Below, in pieces: positions 1-9,320 of a stretch of DNA of 64,000 nt; positions within the stretch are counted from its first letter, which is position 1; the number at the start of each line of letters is the position of its first letter. The stretch comes from Sporobacter sp038405045 (lineage in GTDB: Bacteria > Bacillota > Clostridia > Oscillospirales > Oscillospiraceae): the NCBI GenBank assembly GCA_038405045.1, contig JBBZIV010000001.1, positions 558,001-622,000 of the forward strand. Reading direction: 5' to 3'. Both the position numbers and the translations under genes were made by a program. The notes beneath the pieces were generated by a model. It made no database searches. It worked only from the letters and a program-made list of their open reading frames with translations, and was not told the origin of the DNA.

Positions 1-2
1 AA

Positions 3-824
3 AAGTGCACGATCGTCTGGCTTCTCGTCCCGTGGGCACAGGACATTTTAAACGCCCTCGACCGCGGTGATCTCAAAATATCCGACTATCAGCTCTACCA
101 ATGGCGGCTAATGCACATCGGCGCGCAGCCGGTACCGCAGAGCCTGATCCGACGCTGGAAGGAATATTTTCCGAGCCATCAATATGACACGAATTACGGC
201 CTGTCGGAGTCAAGCGGACCCGGCTGTGTGCACCTTGGTGTTGAAAACATTCACAAGGTCGGCGCCATCGGCATTCCCGGCCATGGCTGGGCTGTCAAAA
301 TTGTTGATGAAACCGGCAATGACGTGAAAAAAGGCGACGTCGGCGAGCTTTGCGTCAAAGGCGACGGCAACATGACGTGCTATTATAACGACCCCAAGGC
401 GACAAGCGACACGCTCCGCGACGGCTGGCTTTTTACGGGCGATATGGCGCAGCAGGATGAGGACGGCTTTATTTTCCTCGTCGACCGGAAAAAGGACGTT
501 ATCATTACGGGCGGTGAAAACATTTATCCCGTCCAAATCGAAAACTTTTTAAGCGCGCACCCAGATGTGAAGGATGTGGCCGTTATCGGTCTGCCGGACG
601 CCCGTCTCGGCGAGATTTCAGCAGCCATCATTGAAATCAAACAGGGGCATACCTGCACGGCGGAGAGCATCAATAATTTCTGTCATGATCTGCCGCGCTA
701 CAAGCGACCGCACCGCATCGTCTTTGCCAATGTTCCGCGTAACCCGACGGGAAAAATTGAAAAACCGCGCCTTCGCAAGCTCTACGGCGCCGAAAGTCTT
801 GTAGCGGACCAAAACAACGCGTAA
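3..824 (+). CDS. acyl-CoA synthetase (AMP-forming), 3' part only
   Basis: The gene enters from the left edge; 273 C-terminal residues are visible and the start is outside the window. It belongs to the ANL superfamily, which joins a carboxylic acid to CoA through an acyl-adenylate. Visible motifs are YGLSESSGPG (adenylate-binding region), GDMAQQDEDGFIFLVDRKKD with the hinge Asp, the GGENIYP segment, and PRNPTGKIEK carrying the C-terminal catalytic Lys. The substrate cannot be read from this half; medium-chain or aryl acids are possible. It is followed 38 bp later by a symporter gene, which suggests uptake and activation of an organic acid. Family call is secure, substrate unknown. Confidence 0.9.
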   Translation, partial: KCTIVWLLVPWAQDILNALDRGDLKISDYQLYQWRLMHIGAQPVPQSLIRRWKEYFPSHQYDTNYGLSESSGPGCVHLGVENIHKVGAIGIPGHGWAVKIVDETGNDVKKGDVGELCVKGDGNMTCYYNDPKATSDTLRDGWLFTGDMAQQDEDGFIFLVDRKKDVIITGGENIYPVQIENFLSAHPDVKDVAVIGLPDARLGEISAAIIEIKQGHTCTAESINNFCHDLPRYKRPHRIVFANVPRNPTGKIEKPRLRKLYGAESLVADQNNA

Positions 825-862
825 AGAGGGGATAAACAAATTTACATAAAGGAGAGTGCGCA

Positions 863-2422
863 ATGACCGTTAAATTAATTCTGCTTCTCGTATTTGTCGC
901 AGCCACCATCGCCATCGGCATCTACAGCCGTAAAAAGGCAACAGACGTCAATCAGTTCGTGCTGGGGGGGCGCAGCATCGGACCGTGGATGTCGGCATTT
1001 GCCTATGGCACAACGTATTTCTCAGCCGTCATGTTCGTCGGGTTCGCTGGCCAGTTTGGCTGGAAATTCGGCCTGTCGGCGACGTGGGTCGGTATTGGCA
1101 ACGCCATTATCGGTAGCATGCTCGCTTGGCTCATTCTCGCACGGCGGACTCGGATTATGACGCATCATTTAGACAGCGCCACCATGCCTGATTTCTTTTC
1201 AAAGCGATATAACAGCAAGGGCATCAAGCTTGCCGCGTCGGCAATTCTGTTTGTTTTCCTGATCCCATATACGGCATCGCTTTACAACGGCCTGTCCAGA
1301 ATATTCGGCATGGCGTTCAACATTGACTATTCGGTCTGTATCGTCGCAATGGCCGTTTTAACGGCAATTTACGTCATATTGGGCGGTTATCTCGCCACAG
1401 CCATCAATGACTTTATTCAGGGGATTATTATGCTGGGCGGCGTCGTAGCCGTCGTCCTTGCCGTTATCAACGGTCAGGGCGGCTTTTCACACGCGCTGAC
1501 AGCCCTCTCCCAGGTGCCCACTGCAACAGGAAAGACCGGCGCGTTTACATCGCTGTTTGGCCCCGATCCAGTAAACCTTTTTGCAGTTGTTATCTTGACA
1601 TCGCTTGCAACATGGGGCTTGCCGCAGATGGTTCACAAGTTTTATGCCATCAAGGATGAAAAATCCATCGCCAAAGGAACAATTATCTCAACGATTTTCG
1701 CTGTTGTCATTTCAGCGGGCTGCTTCTTCATGGGCGGCTTCGGCAGGCTTTTTGATTCTTCCGCGCTATACAGCAAAAATGTCGTTGTCTTTGACAGAAT
1801 TGTGCCGAGTATGCTGTCCACGCTGCCGGATATTCTGATTGGCATCGTCGTCATTCTTGTTCTGTCAGCCTCGATGTCCACCTTGGCGGCGCTCGTCATG
1901 ACGTCGAGCTCCTCCTTAACGCTCGACTTCATCAAGGGGACAGTTGTTAAAAACATGACCGAAAAGAAACAGGTCCTGACAATTCGAATTCTGCTGGCTG
2001 TCTTCATTTTGATTTCCGCACTTCTCGCGCTCTTCCAGTATAAATCGACGGTGACGTTTATAGCACAGCTTATGAGCATCTCTTGGGGTGCGCTCGCCGG
2101 GTCGTTCCTTGGCCCATTCATCTACGGCCTATATTGGAAACGTGTCACAAGGCCCGCTGTTTGGACGTCCTTCATCGTCGGCGTCGGCCTGACTGTGCTC
2201 AACATGATACTCAAGTTCTTTATCATTCCATCCATGACCGCAGCCGGTATCTCAGTATCTAATACGTTCATCGGATTCATTTCATCACCGATCATTACAG
2301 GCGTGATTACCATGCTCTTAAGCCTTGTCATCATTCCGGTTGTCTCTCTCATCACAAAGAAGCCGGACGCGCAGCAGATCGAAAGTATCTTCAGCTGCTT
2401 TGATAAAAAAGCCGTTAAATAA
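863..2422 (+). CDS. sodium:solute symporter (SSF/SSS family)
   Basis: A 519-residue integral membrane protein with about 13 hydrophobic segments spread over the whole length, the usual size and layout of the SSF family (PutP, PanF, acetate and monocarboxylate permeases). Family-like segments are LGGRSIGPW near residue 35 and GGYLATAINDFIQG near residue 180, which corresponds to the conserved core helix of these Na+-coupled carriers. The start has a good site (AAAGGAGAG, 847-855). The substrate cannot be told from sequence; because it follows an acyl-CoA synthetase gene, a carboxylate is a reasonable inference. The transcription unit ends at the hairpin just downstream. Confidence 0.9.
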   Translation: MTVKLILLLVFVAATIAIGIYSRKKATDVNQFVLGGRSIGPWMSAFAYGTTYFSAVMFVGFAGQFGWKFGLSATWVGIGNAIIGSMLAWLILARRTRIMTHHLDSATMPDFFSKRYNSKGIKLAASAILFVFLIPYTASLYNGLSRIFGMAFNIDYSVCIVAMAVLTAIYVILGGYLATAINDFIQGIIMLGGVVAVVLAVINGQGGFSHALTALSQVPTATGKTGAFTSLFGPDPVNLFAVVILTSLATWGLPQMVHKFYAIKDEKSIAKGTIISTIFAVVISAGCFFMGGFGRLFDSSALYSKNVVVFDRIVPSMLSTLPDILIGIVVILVLSASMSTLAALVMTSSSSLTLDFIKGTVVKNMTEKKQVLTIRILLAVFILISALLALFQYKSTVTFIAQLMSISWGALAGSFLGPFIYGLYWKRVTRPAVWTSFIVGVGLTVLNMILKFFIIPSMTAAGISVSNTFIGFISSPIITGVITMLLSLVIIPVVSLITKKPDAQQIESIFSCFDKKAVK

Positions 2423-2442
2423 AAAACTATTACAATAAATTG

Positions 2443-2486
2443 TTTATGGCTAACAGTCGCCCCTTGTGCCGATTGTTAGCCATAAA
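2443..2486 (+). terminator. hairpin terminator after symporter gene
   Basis: A perfect 13-bp inverted repeat (arms 2443-2455 and 2474-2486, 18-nt loop) lies 20 bp after the symporter stop. The tail is only moderately T-rich (ACTTTAATTTC), so termination may be partial. It separates the symporter from the strong promoter of the ior operon. Confidence 0.65.
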
Positions 2487-2500
2487 ACTTTAATTTCAAT

Positions 2501-2529
2501 TTTACAGGGGCGGCAGGTGATGATATAAT
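2501..2529 (+). promoter_or_regulatory. sigma-A promoter with extended -10, upstream of iorA
   Basis: TTTACA (2501-2506), a 17-bp spacer, and TATAAT (2524-2529) preceded by TG at 2521-2522, which makes an extended -10. It lies 56 bp before the iorA start and is one of the best-matching promoters in the window. Confidence 0.8.
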
Positions 2530-2584
2530 ACAGCAAGTAGCGTCGGCCTCCAACGGCCGGACAACATTAAAGGAGGATCTTTGC

Positions 2585-4330
2585 TTGAAGGTCTTGATGC
2601 TTGGAAACGAGGCGGTTGCCAGAGGGCTTTTTGAAGCCGGGGCAAGCGTTGTTTCCAGTTATCCGGGGACGCCCAGTACAGAGATGACGGAGTTCGTTTC
2701 ACAATACGATGAGATTTATTCCGAATGGGCGCCGAATGAAAAAGTGGCGATGGAGGTCGCCTTCGGCGCGTCGTTCGGCGGGAAGCGCAGCTTCTGCGCG
2801 ATGAAGCACGTCGGCCTCAATGTAGCTGCCGACCCGCTGTTTACTATTTCATACACCGGCGTCAACGCCGGTATGGTCATCGGCGTGGCCGACGACCCCG
2901 GCATGCACTCGTCGCAAAATGAGCAGGATTCGCGGCATTACGCGCGGGCAGCCAAGCTGCCGATGCTCGAGCCGTCGAATTCTGATGAATGCCTTGAGAT
3001 GACAAAGGCGGCCTTCGAGCTGTCAGAGCGGTTTGACACGCCGGTGCTTTTGCGCTTATGTACGCGTGTATCCCACTCGCAAAGCGTCGTGGAGACAGGG
3101 CCGCGCACTGAAAAACCGGCTGTTCCGTATCAGAAAAACGGCGCAAAGTACATCATGATGCCCGGCAATGCCAAGCGGCGGCATCCCGTTGTTGAAGAGC
3201 GGCTCTTAAGCCTTGCCGCCTTTGCTGAAACGAGCGATTTAAACCGCGTTGAAAAGGGCGGCACAAAACTCGGCATCATCGCCTCCGGCACGGCCTATCA
3301 GTACGTGAAGGAAGTTTTCGGCGATACCGTCAGCATTTTAAAGCTCGGCCTCGTCTGGCCGCTGCCGACGAAGCTTATTTGTGATTTTGCCGCATCGGTT
3401 GACCGGCTTATCGTCGTCGAGGAGCTTGACAGCTTTATTGAGGCGCATTGCCGAGCGCTTGGCCTTACCGTATCCGGGAAGGATATTTTTCCCGTCGTCG
3501 GCGAATTTTCGCAAAATCTTATCCGAGAAAAGCTGGGAATTCCGGCAACGCCGGGCAGAACGCTGGATGCGGACATTCCCATGCGGCCGCCCGTCATGTG
3601 CGCGGGCTGCCCGCATCGCGGCCTCTTTTACGCGCTTGTGCGCACCAAGGCGGCCGTTATCGGTGATATCGGCTGCTACACGCTTGGTGCCATGCCGCCG
3701 CTTGCCGCGATGGATTCGACGATCTGTATGGGCGCGTCTATTTCCGGGCTGCACGGCTTTAACAAAGCGCTGGGGGAAGCGGGAGAAAAAGCTGCCGTCG
3801 CCGTCATCGGTGACTCAACGTTTATGCACTCGGGCGTCACGGGCCTCATTGACATCGCCTATAACGGCTCCAATTCAACAGTTATCATCTTGGACAATTC
3901 GATTACCGGCATGACGGGCCATCAGCAAAACCCGACGACAGGGTTTAACATCAAAGGTGACCCGGCCGGGAAAATTGATTTGGAAGCGCTCTGCCGCGCC
4001 GTCGGTATCCGGCGCGTGCGCGTCGTTGACCCTTATGATCTGCAGCAGTGCCTTGACGCCGTCAAAGAGGAGCTGGCGGCACCTGAACCGTCTGTTATTA
4101 TTTCGCGCCGTCCGTGCGCGCTGTTAAAGTCGGTCAAGCCAAAGCCGCCCTTAAAGGTTGACCCGGACAAATGCAAAAGCTGCCAAAGCTGTATGAAAAT
4201 CGGCTGCCCGGCCATTAGTTTTAACGCCGGGAAGGCGACTGTGGACGCAACGCTTTGCGTCGGCTGCGGCGTTTGCACACAGCTGTGCGCCTTCGGCGCG
4301 TTTGAATCGACGGAGGAGGCGACAAAGTGA
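2585..4330 (+). CDS. iorA: indolepyruvate ferredoxin oxidoreductase, alpha subunit
   Basis: 581 residues, full length for IorA. With IorB it oxidatively decarboxylates aryl-pyruvates (from Trp, Phe, Tyr transamination) to aryl-acetyl-CoA and reduces ferredoxin in the cytoplasm. The N-terminal half has the pyrimidine-binding and transketolase-like segments. The TPP/Mg site is GDSTFMHSG near residue 410, followed by LDNSITGMTGHQQNP. The last 52 residues form a two-cluster ferredoxin domain: CX2CX2CX4C from residue 530, then CX2CX2CX3C. The start is TTG at 2585, chosen because AGGAGG (2571-2576) sits 8 bp upstream. The stop overlaps the iorB start. Confidence 0.95.
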   Translation: MKVLMLGNEAVARGLFEAGASVVSSYPGTPSTEMTEFVSQYDEIYSEWAPNEKVAMEVAFGASFGGKRSFCAMKHVGLNVAADPLFTISYTGVNAGMVIGVADDPGMHSSQNEQDSRHYARAAKLPMLEPSNSDECLEMTKAAFELSERFDTPVLLRLCTRVSHSQSVVETGPRTEKPAVPYQKNGAKYIMMPGNAKRRHPVVEERLLSLAAFAETSDLNRVEKGGTKLGIIASGTAYQYVKEVFGDTVSILKLGLVWPLPTKLICDFAASVDRLIVVEELDSFIEAHCRALGLTVSGKDIFPVVGEFSQNLIREKLGIPATPGRTLDADIPMRPPVMCAGCPHRGLFYALVRTKAAVIGDIGCYTLGAMPPLAAMDSTICMGASISGLHGFNKALGEAGEKAAVAVIGDSTFMHSGVTGLIDIAYNGSNSTVIILDNSITGMTGHQQNPTTGFNIKGDPAGKIDLEALCRAVGIRRVRVVDPYDLQQCLDAVKEELAAPEPSVIISRRPCALLKSVKPKPPLKVDPDKCKSCQSCMKIGCPAISFNAGKATVDATLCVGCGVCTQLCAFGAFESTEEATK

Positions 4331-4905
4331 TGGAGACAAAAAATATCATGATCGTCGGCGTCGGCGGGCAGGGGTCGCTTCTGGCCAGCAAGCTCCTCGG
4401 CAGGCTCCTTTTAAACGCGGGCTATGATGTCAAGGTCAGTGAAGTGCACGGCATGAGCCAGCGCGGCGGCTCTGTCGTGACGTACGTCCGCTATGGTGAC
4501 AAAGTGGCGTCGCCCGTTATCGATACCGGCGAAGCCGATTACATCGTATCGTTTGAACTATTGGAGGCGGCCCGCTGGCTGTCCTATCTAAAGCCGGACG
4601 GGAAAATAATCACAAATACGCAGCAGATTGACCCCATGCCGGTCATCACGGGCGCCGCCGCGTATCCCGATAACCTGGTGTCGGCCATGAAAGCGGCCGG
4701 GGCTGATATCGACGCGTTTGACGCCTTGACGCTGGCAAAATCGGCGGGCTCGTCCAAGGCGGTGAACATCGTCTTGATGGGGCGATTGTCCAAATATTTT
4801 GCGCTGCCGGAAGACGCCTGGGATAAGGCGATTGCCGAGAGCGTCCCCCAAAAATTCCTTGAGCTCAACAAAAAAGCCTTCGCGCTTGGCAAGAGCGCCG
4901 AATAA
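4330..4905 (+). CDS. iorB: indolepyruvate ferredoxin oxidoreductase, beta subunit
   Basis: About 191 residues, the 2-oxoacid:acceptor oxidoreductase gamma-type domain that partners IorA. Near the N-terminus it has GVGGQGSLLASKLLG, the glycine-rich signature of this family, and KVSEVHGMSQRGGSV, also typical. The start is ATG at 4330, sharing a base with the iorA stop (TGATG); GTG at 4327 in the same frame is an alternative. The overlap indicates translational coupling, expected for two subunits of one enzyme. Confidence 0.94.
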   Translation: METKNIMIVGVGGQGSLLASKLLGRLLLNAGYDVKVSEVHGMSQRGGSVVTYVRYGDKVASPVIDTGEADYIVSFELLEAARWLSYLKPDGKIITNTQQIDPMPVITGAAAYPDNLVSAMKAAGADIDAFDALTLAKSAGSSKAVNIVLMGRLSKYFALPEDAWDKAIAESVPQKFLELNKKAFALGKSAE

Positions 4906-4935
4906 TCAAAAATCCGACAGAGAGGAATGATTTCA

Positions 4936-6234
4936 ATGCAAAATTACTTCCAGCCGGAAATTGAATGCGCCGCACCGGAGCAGTTGAAAAAAATTCAGGA
5001 TGAGCGGCTTGTTCAAACGGTAAGGCGGATGTACGACAATGTGCCGTACTACAAAAAGCTCATGGATGAAAAGGGTCTCAAACCCGCGGACATTCAATCA
5101 ACGGACGACTTGCATAAGCTGCCGTTTCTCACGAAGACCGACTTGCGTGACGCCTACCCGTATGGCCTTCTGGCTGCGCCGCTTCATGACTGCGTCCGTA
5201 TTCACTCCACGAGTGGGACGACGGGCAAGCGCGTCGTCGCCTTTTACACGCAAAACGACTTAAACCTGTGGGACGACTGCTGTGCGCGCGCCATTGTCGC
5301 AGCAGGCGGTTCGAAGGACGACGTCGTCCACGTGGCCTACGGCTACGGCCTTTTTACGGGCGGCATGGGTCTCAACGGCGGCGCGCACAACGTCGGCTGC
5401 CTGACGCTGCCGATGTCCTCCGGCAACACCGACCGCCAGATTCAGTTCATGGTCGACCTCGGGTCAACGATTCTCTGCTGCACGCCGTCGTACGCCGAGT
5501 TTCTCGCGGAGATCATTGAAGAGCAGGGGCTCCGTGATCAGATCAAGCTCAAAGCCGGCATTTTCGGCGCGGAGGCTTGGAGCCAGGAAATGCGCGAGCG
5601 CCTGGAAGAGAAGCTGCGCATTAAGGCGTACGATATCTATGGCCTGACGGAGATCATCGGGCCCGGCGTCTCGTTTGAATGTGAAGAGCAAACGGGCATG
5701 CACATTAACGAAGACCATTTCATCGCCGAGATCATCGATCCCGACACGGGCGAAGTGCTCCCCGAAGGGACAAAGGGCGAGCTCGTCTTTTCCTGCATCT
5801 CGAAGGAAGCTTTTCCGCTTCTGCGCTACAGAACACGCGACATCTGCGTGTTGGAACGCAAGAAATGCTCCTGCGGCCGAACGCTCATCAAGATGGCAAA
5901 GCCGATGGGGAGAAGCGACGATATGCTCATCATCCGCGGCGTCAACGTTTTCCCGTCTCAAATCGAGACAGTTCTTCTTGCATACGGCCTGTCGGCCAAC
6001 TACCAGATCATTGTGGACAGGGTCAATCATACAGACACCCTAGAAGTTTGCGTGGAGATGAACCCGGAGATGTTCTCCGACACGGTCAAGCAGATTGAAG
6101 CGCGCGAGCATGAGCTCATGGATAAGCTCCGCTCGATGCTTGGCATCTCCGCGAAAGTGACACTTAAAGCCCCGAAAAGCCTCACAAGAAGTGAGGGCAA
6201 GGCCGTTCGCGTTGTTGACAAACGGAAAATTTAA
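4936..6234 (+). CDS. paaK: phenylacetate-CoA ligase
   Basis: 432 residues, normal length for PaaK-type ligases, which activate phenylacetate or other aryl-acetates with ATP and CoA. The phosphate-binding loop HSTSGTTGKRV lies near residue 95; YGLTEIIGPG and YRTRDIC are the usual adenylate-site segments. The CSCGRTL element near residue 310 and RSDDMLIIRGVNVFP are typical of PaaK. Start ATG 4936 is preferred over ATG 4927 because AGAGG (4921-4925) is then 10 bp away. After iorAB, the enzyme could re-capture aryl-acetates, or run in the ATP-forming direction on IorAB products; the direction is inference. Confidence 0.93.
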   Translation: MQNYFQPEIECAAPEQLKKIQDERLVQTVRRMYDNVPYYKKLMDEKGLKPADIQSTDDLHKLPFLTKTDLRDAYPYGLLAAPLHDCVRIHSTSGTTGKRVVAFYTQNDLNLWDDCCARAIVAAGGSKDDVVHVAYGYGLFTGGMGLNGGAHNVGCLTLPMSSGNTDRQIQFMVDLGSTILCCTPSYAEFLAEIIEEQGLRDQIKLKAGIFGAEAWSQEMRERLEEKLRIKAYDIYGLTEIIGPGVSFECEEQTGMHINEDHFIAEIIDPDTGEVLPEGTKGELVFSCISKEAFPLLRYRTRDICVLERKKCSCGRTLIKMAKPMGRSDDMLIIRGVNVFPSQIETVLLAYGLSANYQIIVDRVNHTDTLEVCVEMNPEMFSDTVKQIEAREHELMDKLRSMLGISAKVTLKAPKSLTRSEGKAVRVVDKRKI

Positions 6235-6247
6235 GGAGGCACACGCT

Positions 6248-6673
6248 ATGACGATTGATCAGATTTCTGTCTTTGTGGAAAACAAGCCCGGTAAGCTCGT
6301 CGATGTCGTCGAGACGCTCGGTCAAAACGGGATCGATCTCAGAGCTATGTCGATTGCGGATACATCCGATTTCGGCATTCTCCGGCTGATTGTGGACGAC
6401 ACGCCGAAAGCGCTCACCGTTTTGCGCGAGGCCGATTGTGTCACGAGTGTCAATCCAGTGCTTGCCGTCTCCGTTGAGGACGCGCCGGGCAGCCTCGCGA
6501 AGGTTCTGCGGGCCCTGTCGGATGCGGCCATCAGCGTTGAATACGTCTACGCGTTCATTACGCATGAGCCGGGCCGTGCATTTGTCATCCTCCGCGTGGA
6601 GGATAACGAGAAGGCCGCCGAAATTCTCGCGCAAAATGGCGTCAAGCCTGCCAGTGGCAGCGCCCTTCAATAA
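6248..6673 (+). CDS. tandem ACT-domain protein
   Basis: 141 residues made of two ACT domains (about 1-68 and 69-141). Each opens with the characteristic turn (ISVFVENKPGKLVDVVETL and LAVSVEDAPGSLAKVLRAL, both with the PG before the first helix). ACT domains bind amino acids and control enzymes or transcription. Proteins of this type commonly sit beside paaK and iorAB, and here the gene follows paaK by 13 bp with a perfect AAGGAGG (6233-6239). A role as an aromatic amino acid sensor for this pathway is likely but inferred. It is the last gene before a strong terminator. Confidence 0.88.
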   Translation: MTIDQISVFVENKPGKLVDVVETLGQNGIDLRAMSIADTSDFGILRLIVDDTPKALTVLREADCVTSVNPVLAVSVEDAPGSLAKVLRALSDAAISVEYVYAFITHEPGRAFVILRVEDNEKAAEILAQNGVKPASGSALQ

Positions 6674-6678
6674 TGGAT

Positions 6679-6709
6679 AATCCGGTGCCGCAAAGGCACC
6701 GGATTTTTT
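6679..6709 (+). terminator. rho-independent terminator of the ior-paaK operon
   Basis: Perfect 11-bp stem (6679-6689 with 6695-6705), GCAAA loop, then a T-tract. It lies 5 bp after the ACT gene stop. Confidence 0.92.
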
Positions 6710-6775
6710 AAAATCCCGTGACATCCGCGTGTGATGAACAGCTTAGTAAAATCCGGCGCAATTTCCGCAGCGCGC

Positions 6776-6804
6776 TTGCATTGAACACGGAATTCAAATA
6801 TAAT
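6776..6804 (+). promoter_or_regulatory. sigma-A promoter for the aminotransferase operon
   Basis: TTGCAT (6776-6781), 17-bp spacer, TATAAT (6799-6804), placed 71 bp before the aminotransferase start. Confidence 0.7.
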
Positions 6805-6875
6805 ACTGTTAAAACAACAGGCAGCACGCCGAGTGCTTGATTCGGCGGCGCTCTGTTCAATAAGGGGAATCATCC

Positions 6876-8066
6876 ATGAAGGACATATCGCGCATCGCAC
6901 TGGCCGTGCAGGCCTCCACCACACTGGCCGTTGACGCGCTTGCCAAGCAGATGAAAGCAGACGGGCTGGACGTTGTCGGCTTCGGCACGGGCGAGCCCGA
7001 TTTTGACACGCCTGATCATATTAAGGAAGCGGCAATCCGCGCTATCCGCGACGGACAGACGAAATACACGCCTGTCGCCGGTATCATCCCGCTGCGCAAG
7101 GCAGCGGCCGAGCGGCTCCGCCTTGACTGCGGTGTCGATTATGATTATACGCAGATTGTTGCCGCCAGCGGTGCCAAGCACAACCTTTTCGCCGCCCTGA
7201 TGACGCTTCTCAATCCCGGGGACGAGGCCATCATCCCGGCGCCCTATTGGGTGACGTACACAGAGGCCGTGAAAATGGCGGGCGGTATCCCCGTCGTGAT
7301 TACAGCCGGGGAGGAAGCTGGTTTTAAAATAACGGCAGCCCAACTGGAGGCGGCCGTGACGGACAAGACGAAGCTTTTTATTCTCAACAATCCCTCTAAC
7401 CCGACAGGGATGCTTTATACGAAGGATGAGCTTGAAGCCCTTTGCGATGTCTGTGTCCGGCATGATCTCTATATCATTTCGGATGAAATTTACTACAGGC
7501 TCGTCTATGACGGCAAAAAATTTACGAGTGTTGCGTCGTTGGGTGAAGACGTGAAAGCGCGAACCATTCTCATTAACGGTGTTTCCAAGTCCTATGCCAT
7601 GACGGGCTGGCGTATCGGGTTTGCCGCCGCGCCGAAAAATCTCGCAACAGTCATGACGAATTATTTAAGCCACGCCACCAGCGCGCCGTCGACAATTTCC
7701 CAGTTTGCCGCCTGTGAGGCGCTCTCCGGCGCGCAGGACGGCATTGACGCCATGCGCGACGTTTTTCAAAAGCGGCGAGACTATATCGTGGGGCGCATCA
7801 ACGCCATGGAAGGCGTTGGCTGTATTAAACCTGACGGTGCTTTTTACGTCATGCTCAACATTAAAAAGCTCCTCGGTAAAACACTTGGCGGCCGTGTCAT
7901 CCATAACGCCGACGATTTTGCTTTGGCGTTTCTCGAAAAGGGGCTCGTCGCTGCTGTTTCGTGTGTTGGCTTCGGTGCGCCGGAATTTGTCCGCTTTACG
8001 TATGCCGCGTCTATGGAGAATATTGAAAAGGGGCTTGACCGGCTCGAAAAATTCCTGAAAGGATAA
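6876..8066 (+). CDS. PLP-dependent aminotransferase, class I (aspartate aminotransferase type)
   Basis: 396 residues, standard for subgroup I-gamma aspartate aminotransferases. Motifs: NNPSNPTG near residue 170 (substrate/PLP contacts), SDEIYYRLVYDG near 205, and SKSYAMTGWRIGF near 235 with the Schiff-base Lys. It transfers amino groups between aspartate or another amino acid and 2-oxoglutarate in the cytoplasm. As it is next to the iorAB-paaK operon, supplying aryl-pyruvates is possible, but the terminator and separate promoter between them argue for independent control. The start has a GGGG-type ribosome site (AAGGGGAATC). Confidence 0.92.
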   Translation: MKDISRIALAVQASTTLAVDALAKQMKADGLDVVGFGTGEPDFDTPDHIKEAAIRAIRDGQTKYTPVAGIIPLRKAAAERLRLDCGVDYDYTQIVAASGAKHNLFAALMTLLNPGDEAIIPAPYWVTYTEAVKMAGGIPVVITAGEEAGFKITAAQLEAAVTDKTKLFILNNPSNPTGMLYTKDELEALCDVCVRHDLYIISDEIYYRLVYDGKKFTSVASLGEDVKARTILINGVSKSYAMTGWRIGFAAAPKNLATVMTNYLSHATSAPSTISQFAACEALSGAQDGIDAMRDVFQKRRDYIVGRINAMEGVGCIKPDGAFYVMLNIKKLLGKTLGGRVIHNADDFALAFLEKGLVAAVSCVGFGAPEFVRFTYAASMENIEKGLDRLEKFLKG

Positions 8067-8117
8067 CAAAGAGGCAAAACAACTGAATATAAAGGCTTTG
8101 GAATCGGAGGAACGCGT

Positions 8118-9296
8118 ATGACAGATCAAAGAATCTACGTGGACAATGCGGCGACAACGGCTGTCTCGGACATCGCTTTTAATGCGATGCTGCCGTACTT
8201 CAGGGACAGCTTCGGCAACCCGTCTGCAACGCACAGCTATGGTACTCAAGCAAAAAGCGCTGTCGAAGAATCCCGAAAAACAATTGCCACCTGCCTCGGC
8301 GCACGCGTCAATGAGATCTACTTCACTTCCGGCGGCACAGAATCAGACAACTGGGCGCTTATGTCCTCCGTCGCGCTGCGGCAGAAGGGCCGCCACCTGA
8401 TTACGACCGAGATTGAGCACAGCGCTGTCTACAAAACGGCACAGTATCTGGAAAAAAAGGGATACGAGGTCACCTTTCTGCCGGTTGATCGCTATGGCCT
8501 TGTCAGCCCCGAGCAGCTTGAAGAAGCCATTCGCGAAGATACCATTCTCGTCAGCATTATGACGGCCAACAATGAGATCGGGACAATCCAGCCCATTCGT
8601 GAGCTTTGTGCTGTTGCTAAAAAGCACCGGGTCCTTTTTCATACGGATGCCGTTCAAGCCGCCGGGCATATTCCGATTTATGTCGGCGAGCTGGGCGTTG
8701 ACATGCTCAGCATCTCGTCACACAAATTCCACGGCCCGAAAGGTATCGGCGCGCTGTATATCAATATCAGAACGGTTTTGCCCCCAATGGTCATCGGCGG
8801 CGGGCAGGAAAAGGGGAAACGCTCCGGCACGCTCAACGTTTCCGGCATTGTCGGCATGGCGGCGGCCCTCGGTGACGCGTCGAGCCGAATGGATGAAATC
8901 GTCGGGAAGACAACGGCGATGCGCGATATGCTGACAACAGAGATTCTAAAAATGCCCGGCGTCCAGCTGACGGGTCACCCGGAAAACCGCGTACCGGGAA
9001 TCGCCTCTTTTATATTTAGTGGGATCAGTGGAGAGCCTCTTATTGCCGCGCTTAACGAAGCCGGTATCTGTGCCAGCGCCGGCAGCGCCTGCAGCGCCGG
9101 TTCCGGCGAGCCGTCCCGCATCCTCAAAGCCCTCGGGCTTACTCAAATGGAAAACGCCGCACCCCTGCGCTTGTCTATCAGCGAATACAATACGCCCGAG
9201 CAAATGAATCAGATCATTGCAGCGTTGCCTGCGGCGCTTAAAAGAGCCGCCGCCGAGCGCGTTGTCCCAAAATATATTAATCTTGACGATTATTGA
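8118..9296 (+). CDS. cysteine desulfurase (NifS/IscS family)
   Basis: 392 residues. It converts cysteine to alanine and passes the persulfide sulfur to Fe-S cluster or thio-cofactor assembly. Motifs: NAATTAVSD at the N-terminus, TSGGTESDNWAL near residue 75, SSHKFHGPKGIG near 200 with the PLP Lys, and SAGSACSAGSGEPS near 320 with the catalytic Cys in a long flexible loop. No iscU-like scaffold gene follows; purB is next. The start ATG has AATCGGAGGAAC just upstream. Assignment to NifS versus IscS subtype is not attempted. Confidence 0.93.
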   Translation: MTDQRIYVDNAATTAVSDIAFNAMLPYFRDSFGNPSATHSYGTQAKSAVEESRKTIATCLGARVNEIYFTSGGTESDNWALMSSVALRQKGRHLITTEIEHSAVYKTAQYLEKKGYEVTFLPVDRYGLVSPEQLEEAIREDTILVSIMTANNEIGTIQPIRELCAVAKKHRVLFHTDAVQAAGHIPIYVGELGVDMLSISSHKFHGPKGIGALYINIRTVLPPMVIGGGQEKGKRSGTLNVSGIVGMAAALGDASSRMDEIVGKTTAMRDMLTTEILKMPGVQLTGHPENRVPGIASFIFSGISGEPLIAALNEAGICASAGSACSAGSGEPSRILKALGLTQMENAAPLRLSISEYNTPEQMNQIIAALPAALKRAAAERVVPKYINLDDY

Positions 9297-9320
9297 TAAT
9301 TGCCCGAAAGGAACAACACA

